From: Bacteroidales bacterium
GTDB lineage: Bacteria > Bacteroidota > Bacteroidia > Bacteroidales > UBA7960
Length of the DNA: 23,734 bases
Direction: 5' to 3'
NCBI GenBank assembly: GCA_003554665.1
Contig: PWGY01000236.1
Coordinates: 1 to 23,734, forward strand
In this document: positions 9,801-15,822 of the stretch, one piece after another
How positions within the stretch are numbered: the first letter of the stretch is position 1
Layout of the letters: every line of letters begins with the position of its first letter
Translations under genes and position numbers: made by a program
Notes under the pieces: generated by a model
Seen by the model: only the letters and a program-made list of their open reading frames with translations
Databases searched by the model: none
What the model was told of the DNA's origin: nothing

Positions 9801-12185
9801 AGCGGGACTATTCTGGATGAAAACGGCACTCCGGTTGAGGGCGTGGAAGTGGTTGCCACCGGCGACCTGAGCCAGACAACCCAAACCAGTTCCAGCGGAG
9901 TTTACCAGTTTACCGGCATCGGATCGGGTACCAGGAATATTACCGTAACCCCGTCTTTTCCGGGCTATGAATTTTACCCTGCAAGCCGGCAAATATCCAA
10001 TAACTTTTCCGGGAACCCGGTCGTTACCGGAGAAGATTTTGAAGCACGGCCAAGTCCCGCTACTTATTACAGCCGCATGTCAGGGCCCTGGAACCTGAAA
10101 GAAACCTGGTCGGTGTCTGACCATGAAGGTGAAGCCGCTCCAAGGCCACCTTACGAAGTTGACCAGATCATTATCGGCAACAACCACATTGTTGAGCTGA
10201 AAGACCCTGTCAGTGTTTCAGCTTCTGTAACCATTGAAGACAGCGGCACCCTGGTAACCGGCCCCAATATTATTACCGGCGAAGGAGCATTTAGCCTGAA
10301 CACCGGAGGCACCCTGCAGATAGGAGATCCGGCGGGGATCAGCGCCACCGGATCTACCGGAAACATCCGCACCGAAGAGCGTCATTTCAGCACAGAAGCC
10401 AACTACACCTACAACCGGTCGGGTGGGCCACAGCAAACAGGCAGCGGACTACCTCATACCGTTAACAATTTGACAATCAGTAACAGCAGTGGTGTTACAG
10501 CCGGCCATGACTTGCGTGTTGAAGGAGAGCTGATGCTGAGCAGGGGAACCTTTGTGATGCCTTCAGGTGGCAGCCTCGTAACAAATTCGGTGATTGGCAG
10601 CGGCAATGTAAGGATGCAACATGAAATAACCGGTGACAAAGGCTGGCGGATGGTAGCTTCCCCAGTTGGAACCATTTACAATGACCTGTTTCAGGGATTT
10701 ATAACACAGGGATTCAGCGGCTCTGATTATCCCGGACTTCAACCGAATATTCTTTGGTTTGACGAAACCAAACTCGGAACCACCAATATGGCCTGGCGTA
10801 CACCAGCCAGTTCAGGCCAGGAAGTTGAAGCCGGCCGTGGCCACTTTCAGTATGTTTTTAATGGCGCCGGACGACCGGATGGAGGAAACTACGACGATGA
10901 ATTGCCGCTGACCATGAAAGCCGCCGGGCAGGAATATATGACAGGATCCGGATTTGATTTTGGTATCACTTACACCCCCCGAACAAATGGCAATCAAGAG
11001 GGCATCGATATTCCTGAAATGAATACCGGCTGGAATCTCGTGGGCAATCCCACCACTGCAAGCCTTGATTGGGATGCATCACAGGGCTGGACTAAAACCA
11101 ACCTGGATGACGCCTATTATGTCTGGATCCCCGGAGCCAATGACGGAGCCGGTGAATTCCGCGTATGGAACGCCGTTGTGTCCAGCGTGGAAGATCCGGA
11201 TTATGTGCCGGACCTGGACAACGGGGGCCTGATTGCCCCTTTTCAGGCTTTCTGGGTTCGCGCCCATGATGAAAACCCGCAATTATCCATGACACATGAG
11301 GTAAAAACAACCGGTGCCACCTTCGAACAAAAAGCAGGCAACACAAACAGCCATACACCGCCCGTTGTCTTACCCATAAAGGTTTCGGCAGATAACATGA
11401 CAGCCAGAACATACGTCAGCTTCTCTGAAGAGGGAAGAAAAGGTGAAGATCCGCACGATGCTTACTTGCTGGAACCCCTGAATGACCGCTGGCTGAAATT
11501 ATACACAACCACATCGGAACAAAACAGTCCGCCGGTAGTCAACAATTTACCATCGGATTTTAAGAACACCTTAAGGATCCCGCTTCACATTGAAGGTCAA
11601 AACCAACAGGCAAGCCTCAGCGGCAACCATCACCTTGAATGGTCACTGCCTTCGGCATGGCCGGCCGACTGGGGAATTGTTCTTATGGATCACAAAGAAG
11701 AGCGGGCCATTCCCATGCACAGGGAAAACAGCTACGTATTCAGTGAATCAACCAGAAAGTCAAATACGGTACCCATTGATCAACATGCACACGCACCCAA
11801 CCTGCCGGAAAACATTGTAGCCCAAATGGAGCAGCCCATGGCCAAAACCAGTGGAAAGCCCAACCGTTTCACGCTGGTCATCACACCAGAACATGTGGAT
11901 GAAGATCCTGTTTACAGTGCTGATGAGCCCCGGCTCCTGCCGCCATCTCCAAACCCCGTCAGGGTCAGTACAGAAATTGGTTTTAGCCTCCCTGATGCTG
12001 ACGAGGTCAGCATCAAGGTTTATGACATACATGGCCGGCTCATCCGTGAACTCACCAACCAGAACTACCCTGCGGGCCACAACCAGATCACCTGGACCCC
12101 GGGTAACATTCGGGCAGGAATCTACCTGCTGGTTATGGAAAGCGGACAGGTGAGGGAAACCAAAAAAGTAACCATCAGCCGGTAA
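3897..12185 (+). CDS. Giant T9SS-exported multidomain surface protein with two CBM3 modules
   Basis: I chose ATG 3897 (2762 residues) over the upstream TTG at 3804 because it is followed at once by a signal-peptide-like N-terminus (hydrophobic core ILLLGFVLATVISGF). Approximate order: hexapeptide repeat 39-86, glycine-rich domain 92-307, InlB-like domain 315-389, CBM3 396-552, six Ig-like repeats 557-1181, second CBM3 1182-1342, six more repeats 1347-1964, a carboxypeptidase-regulatory-like domain 1965-2051, a beta-rich stretch, and a T9SS type A sorting domain from about 2680 (SPNPVRVSTEI, IKVYDIHGRLIREL, RAGIYLLVME). No catalytic motif was seen. CBM3 modules classically bind crystalline cellulose, so a cell-surface adhesin or scaffold for plant polysaccharide is the likely role (inference). 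The domain order is unfamiliar to me. Alternative: a non-cellulosic adhesin that reuses the CBM3 fold. Confidence 0.9.
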   Translation: MDSRPNGSFRPLANLPARAGILLLGFVLATVISGFGPAPALTSASELTSAQALASTPALAPTPVPTSTPALTSAPALASTPELASESTISQTFDTPGEHTFTVPQGVTEITLKLWGAGGAGGAGFRQGQTNRSGGGGGGGAFRTETISVTPGETISITVGAGGTPVSGSGNSGEGGGSSVLEYDGLTLTASGGDGGENATSGDRGSSGAGGSGATDGTFHGGDGADGTQNGGGGGGSSAGTASDGQHADGTTGGAAVAEGGGGGDGATEAGADGSPGSTPGGGGGGGRGNNGLGAAGADGQVILTYTSDEPTPQYTLTLDINGEGSVEVDGVPYTDPVTVNEGTTLTLEAIPANDYVFSNWTESETLLSENTSLNVTVDEDRSIAANFVPEPAPGVNLRLQYKNDSRDASSQNISPHLILHNDGDQELEFSKITIRYWFVSEPEGKDVYAIDWAEVGDENVFGDFGVAGGQRYVEIGFTEDAEIPGWMGGEGPNVFPPGANSGTINNRIHDDGWGYYDQSNDYSWDPSFTDYADYEYITVYYEGSLVWGTPPSGAADPEQMTIVQQPEESVASETLDPAPAVLLEDALGRPVENVDVEVSLNQNNFTGGSTVIVTTDANGLATFDNLRIVTAADDYQITFSPDASLLNSQSSESFDVVAAEPADMSITTQPPETATAGEPLDPAPSVSIHDAFGNPVPDTEVAASINQNDFDASSTTSVFTNASGVAMFDQLVITQAASHYTIAFSTPASDLENLTSSEFTIIPAAASEMIMETQPEESVSGGNIAGPPRVKVTDAFQNPVQGVVVTVSETGGYEFDEGTLTRSTNNSGIAAFSDLVISTAGENYQLSFTADASGVDEINSEPFDVVEGAASMSIIAQPPSLLSAGETIDPPVSVELREDATGDPIGGVSITVSLNENNFSSGSLEAVTDASGTAVFDDLVIETAGQGYEITFNAALSGVANVFSDPFDVLAGDPAILTMHNQPGRTTAGEAIAGPPRVRITDEFGNRLPDVEISVSETGGYSFDSGTLTQSSNSEGIAIFDDLVINTAATGYRLSFSAVGTDADTLLSESFNVTAAAPHTMEIDTQPSDNQAGKEIDPPPAVILKDAYDNPVPNADVTAGLNKNNFAGGSTTIVSTNEEGLAIFDNLRINVVEAGYRMIFNSSGLDPVESDLFDIIPPDPDFGSIRLEYRAMETDPNTNSINFGVMLYNESGTDLQLSDLTVRYWFTSEHQNDNYVPDWVAMDDNNKVFGNFHEEAGEYYAELGFTDNIVIPVGFGGDGSTPDLFPDDSYTGEIEGRIHDSNWRNYDQANDYSWDPDITEYTEYQRINVYYKGELIWGVPPAQVEGGTALAFDQQPANTVAGEMISPPVTVNILDRNGEPVTHDNETTVTLSIANDPTGTASLNGTTTVVAENGVAVFDDLSIDQTGDGFTLEATATDMDAAVSTPFDIRTIFLDQITLEAEPENPVAGEQAILTAIVLYESNPVPGAELIFARISGDGSLSQSTVTTNSSGQASVTYTTSTNVETATIRAESTEKPEVFAEAEVTSVPGDPSKLSFATQPSNTSPEETVTPPVEIRVEDQYGNLVEDATNEITIAIEDNPSGGSLAGTLTVNAVDGIASFDDLSIDQQGNGYTLKATSDGLESVTSNPFHIESGIPAKLEFITQPTSTTAGESITPAVQVRILDTDGNQVETADNPVTIALGNNPEGGSLSGDLTRQAVDGIATFDNLSIDKAGENYTISASSPELATAESDPFEITPAAASNLDIVVQPTETTAGNSISPAPRVFLSDPFGNPVAGVSISVSLNQHGFSAGNTTAVTDASGEADFDDLVIETAASGYELTFSADAADTEDVTSDAFNVVAAAAAELSVITQPQLSVSGAFITGPPTVLVTDPFSNPVAGSGVSVTLNKNNFESGTTLVFSDQDGKAVFADLVIIEDDSDYALIFSADGPDDVTSDFFDVIDERVISGTILDENGTPVEGVEVVATGDLSQTTQTSSSGVYQFTGIGSGTRNITVTPSFPGYEFYPASRQISNNFSGNPVVTGEDFEARPSPATYYSRMSGPWNLKETWSVSDHEGEAAPRPPYEVDQIIIGNNHIVELKDPVSVSASVTIEDSGTLVTGPNIITGEGAFSLNTGGTLQIGDPAGISATGSTGNIRTEERHFSTEANYTYNRSGGPQQTGSGLPHTVNNLTISNSSGVTAGHDLRVEGELMLSRGTFVMPSGGSLVTNSVIGSGNVRMQHEITGDKGWRMVASPVGTIYNDLFQGFITQGFSGSDYPGLQPNILWFDETKLGTTNMAWRTPASSGQEVEAGRGHFQYVFNGAGRPDGGNYDDELPLTMKAAGQEYMTGSGFDFGITYTPRTNGNQEGIDIPEMNTGWNLVGNPTTASLDWDASQGWTKTNLDDAYYVWIPGANDGAGEFRVWNAVVSSVEDPDYVPDLDNGGLIAPFQAFWVRAHDENPQLSMTHEVKTTGATFEQKAGNTNSHTPPVVLPIKVSADNMTARTYVSFSEEGRKGEDPHDAYLLEPLNDRWLKLYTTTSEQNSPPVVNNLPSDFKNTLRIPLHIEGQNQQASLSGNHHLEWSLPSAWPADWGIVLMDHKEERAIPMHRENSYVFSESTRKSNTVPIDQHAHAPNLPENIVAQMEQPMAKTSGKPNRFTLVITPEHVDEDPVYSADEPRLLPPSPNPVRVSTEIGFSLPDADEVSIKVYDIHGRLIRELTNQNYPAGHNQITWTPGNIRAGIYLLVMESGQVRETKKVTISR
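4011..4154 (+). repeat. Eight 18-bp units encoding a Pro/Ala/Thr/Ser hexapeptide repeat
   Basis: Directly after the signal peptide the protein reads PALTSA, SELTSA, QALAST, PALAPT, PVPTST, PALTSA, PALAST, PELASE: eight six-residue units, 144 bp with no gaps. The DNA units are similar but not identical. The composition is that of an extended, possibly O-glycosylated spacer (inference). Confidence 0.85.
4170..4815 (+). other. Glycine-rich domain of the giant protein
   Basis: The segment opens with FTVPQGVTEITLKLWGAGGAGG and closes near GADGQVILTYT, with several runs of five to seven Gly between. The opening and closing strands with Gly-rich loops between match the glycine-rich domain of bacterial surface proteins and phage tail proteins. 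The residue pattern supports a folded domain, not random low complexity. Its ligand is unknown. Confidence 0.65.
5082..5552 (+). other. First family 3 carbohydrate-binding module (CBM3)
   Basis: Family landmarks appear in order: LRLQYKN, an HLILHNDGDQELEFSKITIRYWF strand pair (ending RYWF), DWAEVG, YVEIGFTEDA, then the RIHDDGW-YYDQSNDYSWDPS block and the closing ITVYYEGSLVWGTPP. The NDYSW and VYxxGxLxWGxPP signatures are typical of CBM3. Which subgroup, and so whether it binds crystalline cellulose, needs structural alignment of the aromatic strip. Confidence 0.8.
5565..7439 (+). repeat. Six tandem Ig-like repeats, about 105 residues each
   Basis: Each unit opens with a QP motif and (A/S)G, has a (P/G)PP-V-xxDxxxNPV strand, a central SLNxNNF or SETGGYxFD segment, and a (G)xAxFDxLxI strand, and closes near SxxFDV. 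The SETGGY subtype occurs in units 3 and 5 and the SLN/SIN/GLN subtype in units 1, 2, 4 and 6. These are beta-sandwich spacer repeats like those of invasin or filamin type surface stalks. Confidence 0.8.
7440..7922 (+). other. Second family 3 carbohydrate-binding module (CBM3)
   Basis: It has the same landmarks as the first module: IRLEYRA, GVMLYNESGTDLQLSDLTVRYWF-type strands (ending RYWF), YVPDWVAM, YAELGFTD, RIHDSNWRNYDQANDYSWDP and INVYYKGELIWGVPP. The two modules are recognisably homologous but clearly diverged, so the duplication is not recent. It lies between repeats 6 and 7 of the Ig-like array. Confidence 0.8.
7935..9788 (+). repeat. Second Ig-like array: six units, one of a different type
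   Basis: Units 7, 9 and 10 share an (I/L)xxNPxG(G/T) centre and an FD(D/N)LSID strand, and units 11 and 12 return to the SLNQ/TLNKNNF type of the first array. Unit 8 (about 8259-8556) differs: LEAEPENPVAGEQAILTA and SSGQASVTYTT look like a bacterial Ig-like Big_1 (invasin) domain. A carboxypeptidase-regulatory-like domain (ISGTILDENGTPVEGVEV) follows at about 9789-10050. Confidence 0.75.
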
Positions 12186-12555
12186 CACCCATCACAGGCC
12201 CTGCAGCCTCCCAAATGGATCGGGCGGCACAATTTCTTCAGTTTCAGGCCCCATGACAGGAAACCTTTTGCAGGATGCCCCGGGTCACAAATGCTGACCA
12301 CAATATGGGTACTGCCCGAAAACGAAAACCCGTTGCCCGATTACGAAGAAAAATGGCCCCAATCTTGATTTACACGGCTACCCCACATATCTTGTTTTCA
12401 GGTTTTTATCCTTTACGGCACATTTGTTGATAATTATCTATGGAAGCTCGATGGAAGTCGTACCGGCATCAAAACTGGCCCTTGCAAACAGCTTTTGCCA
12501 ACCATTGAGAATGCCAGCTATGAACATATTTATATGATTCAGATATGCGGTCACA
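12186..12555 (+). other. 370-bp intergenic region before the two-component block
   Basis: No convincing gene. The frame of the upstream gene stays open for about 60 codons after its stop, ending at 12368, but the only start gives a 25-codon ORF (12291). The regulatory content is a GAAGA half-site at 12345-12349 and a promoter-like block at 12399-12431 that is nearly repeated upstream of 23676. No clear rho-independent terminator follows the giant gene. Confidence 0.5.
12399..12431 (+). promoter_or_regulatory. Candidate -24/-12-like promoter of the receiver gene
   Basis: CAGGTTTTTA (12399-12408), 8 bp, GGCACA (12417-12422), 4 bp, TTGA (12427-12430). The same words at the same spacings occur at 23570-23601. 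Against TGGCACRN4TTGCW the core CGGCACATTTGTTGAT mismatches at the first T and the -12 C. A GAAGA half-site ends 68 bp before the GG. The receiver ATG is 127 bp downstream of the -12 G. Confidence 0.45.
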
Positions 12556-12942
12556 ATGAAAAAAAAGATATTGCTTATAGATGACATCAAGGAGTTCCGG
12601 CACATGATGCAGATCATTCTTTCCGGAGTTTATGATGTGGTCACGGCCAGTGACGGTGAGGATGCGATCCAAAAAATGGACCGCGGCCTTCAGCCGGATG
12701 CCATTGTTACCGACCTGATCATGCCCCGGATGGACGGTTATGAACTTATCTCCCGGATCAAAAAGGATCAGAAACACAAGAACATTCCGATCATTGTACT
12801 TTCCAGCGTAGACAAAATGGCCAGGCAGCATAAACTCAAACACCAACGGATATGCGGTTATATTGTTAAGCCCATGCATGCTGCAACACTTAAAAACAGC
12901 CTTTCCCATTCGCTCGAAGAGGTACTCCATCTCAGCAACTGA
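12556..12942 (+). CDS. Stand-alone response-regulator receiver protein (CheY-like)
   Basis: 128 residues, a single receiver domain and nothing else. The phosphorylation site is complete: acidic pair Asp9-Asp10 (LLIDDIKEF), acceptor Asp53 (VTDLIMPRMDG), Ser83 at the Thr/Ser switch position, and Lys105 in VKP. With no output domain it must act through protein contacts or as a phosphate relay or sink. It stands 153 bp before a hybrid kinase gene that could phosphorylate it (inference from position). The ATG at 12556 begins MKKKILLIDD, the normal start for this family. Which kinase uses it is not shown by the sequence. Confidence 0.93.
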   Translation: MKKKILLIDDIKEFRHMMQIILSGVYDVVTASDGEDAIQKMDRGLQPDAIVTDLIMPRMDGYELISRIKKDQKHKNIPIIVLSSVDKMARQHKLKHQRICGYIVKPMHAATLKNSLSHSLEEVLHLSN

Positions 12943-12945
12943 TCC

Positions 12946-13039
12946 ACCTCCTTCTTTTATCGCTTAATACAACTGCATACGCATCATAATCTATCCATTC
13001 CGCACAGACCCCCTTCTTTCATCGCTTAATGCATCCGCA
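12946..13039. repeat. Imperfect direct repeat, 62-bp spacing, between receiver and kinase genes
   Basis: 12946-12968 and 13008-13030 match over 23 bp with two differences (core CCTTCTTT-T/C-ATCGCTTAAT), and similarity continues weakly for nine more bases. Both copies lie in the 153-bp intergenic gap. They may be a paired regulator site or an old small duplication. Confidence 0.7.
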
Positions 13040-13062
13040 ACAGCCCCCCCCCATCCTTAAAT

Positions 13063-13084
13063 TGTTTTATATTTGTATAAAACA
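13063..13084. promoter_or_regulatory. 9-bp inverted repeat overlapping a TAnnTTTG box
   Basis: TGTTTTATA, TTTG, TATAAAACA: a perfect 9-bp inverted repeat with a 4-bp centre. It contains TATATTTG at 13068-13075, a perfect match to the Bacteroidota -7 consensus TAnnTTTG. No TTG-type -33 box is visible at the usual distance. The ATG at 13096 lies 12 bp beyond the repeat, so a protein bound here would block the promoter and an RNA hairpin would affect initiation. Confidence 0.45.
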
Positions 13085-13095
13085 GCCGGGATTTT

Positions 13096-15735
13096 ATGGG
13101 GAAGTTTTTCAGATTTTTTCATGATTGGTTTTCCGGGTTCGGAAAAGAATCCGGAAAAGAAGAAGCCATGCGGTTCACCGGACCGGCCCCGGCTGATGCA
13201 AGCTTGCTGGAAAAGGAGCTGCGGCTGACCAATACCCTTGTGAGTAACCTGCCGGGGTTTATCTATCGTTGCTGCTTTGATGAAAAGCGTACCATGACCT
13301 TCCTGAGCAACGGATTCCGTGAAATAACCGGATATGACCCGGAGGCGGTACGCAACAATACCAGGGTTCCCTACATCAATATCATTCACCCGGACTATCG
13401 CGTAGTGGTACTGAACGAGTGGAGCAAGCACCGAAACAAATCCACCCCACTGTCGCTTGAATACCCCATCATACGGCCTGACGGAACAACCGGATGGGTT
13501 TGGGAAAGAGGGCAGACCATCACCGATAACGACGGGGTACCGATCTTTGCCAAGGGTTTTGTCACCGACATCACAGAAAGAAAAAACACAGAACTGAAGC
13601 AGAAAAGGCTGCTGAACACCGCCGAAGACTTCCTTCAGATGGCTGCTGAAAACATTGACTATCAGGCCATCGTTGACACATTCCGTCAGTTTGCCGGGGC
13701 CCGGTTTGTGGCCCTCAATGTATATGACAGGACAGGAAATACTTACACAACCATGGCCATTTCCGGCATGTCATCACATGTTAAAAAGATTGTGACACTA
13801 CTTGGTTATGACCTGGTAGGGAAACGGTGGGATCACGATCCGGTGCGGGCGGAAATGATCCGCGCCAATACCCTGACGCGCTTTCACGATATGGGTGCCC
13901 TTGCCGGGCACATGCTTCCGGGCTTTGTCATTCAAGCCATTAACAACCTGGGCAATATGGGGGAGGTATGCGTGCTGAAGATCATGCAGCACACCCGCAT
14001 GGTAGGAGACTTCACCTTTGTGATGCCCAAAAACAACATCTACAGGGATGACCACCTGGCCAATATTTTCTCCCGCCAGACCGGGCTGCTGCTCATCCGC
14101 AAACGTGCAGAGGAAGAACTCAAAGAAGCAAAAACCCAGGCTGAATCGGCCAATCAGGCAAAGAGCGAGTTCCTGGCCAATATGAGCCATGAAATCCGCA
14201 CCCCGCTGAACGCCATTCAGGGTTTCAGCGAAATTTTGGAGAGCAGGCTGGAGCAATCCGAAAACAAAAATATGATGCGATCCATCACATCTTCCAGCCA
14301 GCTGCTCCTTTCACTGATCAATGACATCCTTGACCTTTCCAGAATCGAAGCCGGGAAAGTGTCTTTTAACCCGCAGCCCACTGCCATGCCGGAACTGATT
14401 CAGGATACACACATGATGTTCCGGGAGAAAATCCTCGAGAAAGGACTGGACTTTGTCGTTGAAGGAACAAAGAACATCCCCGACAGGCTGATTTTGGATG
14501 AAACCCGTATCAAGCAGATACTATTCAACCTCCTCAGCAATGCCTTCAAGTTCACCAACTCCGGGTATATTCGCCTCAATGTGACATATGAGGCAGATGC
14601 CGGCCACAACGTCAGGCCATCTGCAGAGAACGTTTTTTTTAACGGGCAGCGGGGCACCCTGACCATCATTGTGGCTGACACAGGCCTCGGGTTTGATGCC
14701 GAACAATACGCTTACATATTTGAAAATTTTTCTCAGCTTAACCCCCACATTAGCAGAGAACATCAGGGCACAGGACTTGGCCTGGCCATTGTAAAGCGGC
14801 TGACTGAAAAAATGGGCGGAACCGTTTCGGTAGAAAGCAAAAAGGGGAAAGGCACCTCCTTTACACTAAGCTTCCCCGGGGTGGAAACAGCCACAGAACG
14901 ATCCGAACCGGTACAGGAACCTCAGCCTGCCGGCGATAGCCAGCATTTTGATCCCGGACCGGTAATGGTGGTGGACGATGTGCAGTCCAACAGGGAGGTT
15001 GCAGCCGCCCTGTTGCAAAGCATCGGGGTTGAAACAGTACTTGCATCAGGTGGTCAGGAAGCCTTAGAAAAACTGGCAGCCCGGCAGCCATCGCTTATCC
15101 TGCTTGACACACACATGCCTGAAATGGGAGGTGATGAAGTAGCAGGAAAAATCAAAGAAAACCCGGCATGGTCCAATATTCCGGTTATCTCCTGCAGTGC
15201 ATCCAAACCGGAAGAACGGGCGGATGGTGCACAACCTGTTTATGACGGATTCCTGCTGAAGCCCCTGACCCGAAACAAGCTGGAAAACACCTTAAAGTCT
15301 CATCTGTCCGTGGGGGAGGGTAAAGAACCCATGCAGCAGAATAACACCAAAGAATTTGTTCCCCCATCCCTTTTAAATGAAACAGCACCCAACACGGATC
15401 CCGGCCCTGTTTCTGAAGAAGTATTGCAACAACTTCCTGAAGTGTTACAAACGCTTGAGGGTGAACTGATGCCAGAATGGGAGCGGATCAAAGATCAACT
15501 GGTGTTATTTAAGATTGAAAACTTTGCATCCAGGGTGGCCGGACTGGCCGAAAAATACTGCTTGACCGGGCTGGAACATTATGCACATCAGTTACTGGTA
15601 CACGTAAACGAACTGGATCTGGAGGCCATTGCCCGGCATATTCAATTGTTCCCGCATTTGGTTGACAACCTCAGGAAAAAGCATCAGGATACGGACCGGC
15701 CGGATAACAGTGTAAAACCCCGGACAGAAGAATGA
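13096..15735 (+). CDS. Hybrid sensor histidine kinase: PAS-GAF-HisKA-HATPase-REC-HPt-like
   Basis: 879 residues. PAS/PAC about 42-163 (NGFREITGYDPE, closing FVTDITERK), a GAF-like region about 170-335, then HisKA with phospho-acceptor His365 (ANMSHEIRTPLNAI). The ATPase domain shows LFNLLSNAFKFT, VADTGLGFD and QGTGLGLAIVKRL. The receiver has Asp627-Asp628, acceptor Asp671 and Lys722. A helical C-terminal domain (about 770-865, LVLFKIENF) resembles an HPt fold but lacks the expected His. No transmembrane segment is seen, so it is a cytoplasmic sensor, although the first 16 residues (MGKFFRFFHDWFSGFG) could form a membrane-associating amphipathic helix. The signal is unknown. An alternative start is the ATG at codon 25. 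Confidence 0.92.
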   Translation: MGKFFRFFHDWFSGFGKESGKEEAMRFTGPAPADASLLEKELRLTNTLVSNLPGFIYRCCFDEKRTMTFLSNGFREITGYDPEAVRNNTRVPYINIIHPDYRVVVLNEWSKHRNKSTPLSLEYPIIRPDGTTGWVWERGQTITDNDGVPIFAKGFVTDITERKNTELKQKRLLNTAEDFLQMAAENIDYQAIVDTFRQFAGARFVALNVYDRTGNTYTTMAISGMSSHVKKIVTLLGYDLVGKRWDHDPVRAEMIRANTLTRFHDMGALAGHMLPGFVIQAINNLGNMGEVCVLKIMQHTRMVGDFTFVMPKNNIYRDDHLANIFSRQTGLLLIRKRAEEELKEAKTQAESANQAKSEFLANMSHEIRTPLNAIQGFSEILESRLEQSENKNMMRSITSSSQLLLSLINDILDLSRIEAGKVSFNPQPTAMPELIQDTHMMFREKILEKGLDFVVEGTKNIPDRLILDETRIKQILFNLLSNAFKFTNSGYIRLNVTYEADAGHNVRPSAENVFFNGQRGTLTIIVADTGLGFDAEQYAYIFENFSQLNPHISREHQGTGLGLAIVKRLTEKMGGTVSVESKKGKGTSFTLSFPGVETATERSEPVQEPQPAGDSQHFDPGPVMVVDDVQSNREVAAALLQSIGVETVLASGGQEALEKLAARQPSLILLDTHMPEMGGDEVAGKIKENPAWSNIPVISCSASKPEERADGAQPVYDGFLLKPLTRNKLENTLKSHLSVGEGKEPMQQNNTKEFVPPSLLNETAPNTDPGPVSEEVLQQLPEVLQTLEGELMPEWERIKDQLVLFKIENFASRVAGLAEKYCLTGLEHYAHQLLVHVNELDLEAIARHIQLFPHLVDNLRKKHQDTDRPDNSVKPRTEE

Positions 15736-15756
15736 AAAATGCACAACGGAATACAG

Positions 15757-15764
15757 TATATTTG
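15757..15764 (+). promoter_or_regulatory. TATATTTG box, possible -7 element
   Basis: A perfect TAnnTTTG match in the 87-bp gap between the two kinase genes, 59 bp before ATG 15823. No -33 TTG is obvious upstream, where the sequence is A-rich. The same octamer occurs before the preceding kinase gene at 13068. Confidence 0.35.
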
Positions 15765-15822
15765 TTCATTATAAATTATCCCTGTACTCCATAATTTTAA
15801 ATGACATAAGTGGCATAAACAT

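Noticed and set aside
12291..12368. A 25-codon ORF with acidic composition after the giant gene
   Set aside because: It has no start signal and no known family, and it overlaps the regulatory half-site. The open frame is simply the continuation of the upstream gene frame.
12469..12930. A 153-codon minus-strand ORF over the receiver gene
   Set aside because: It is a shadow of a receiver gene that has all of its catalytic residues.
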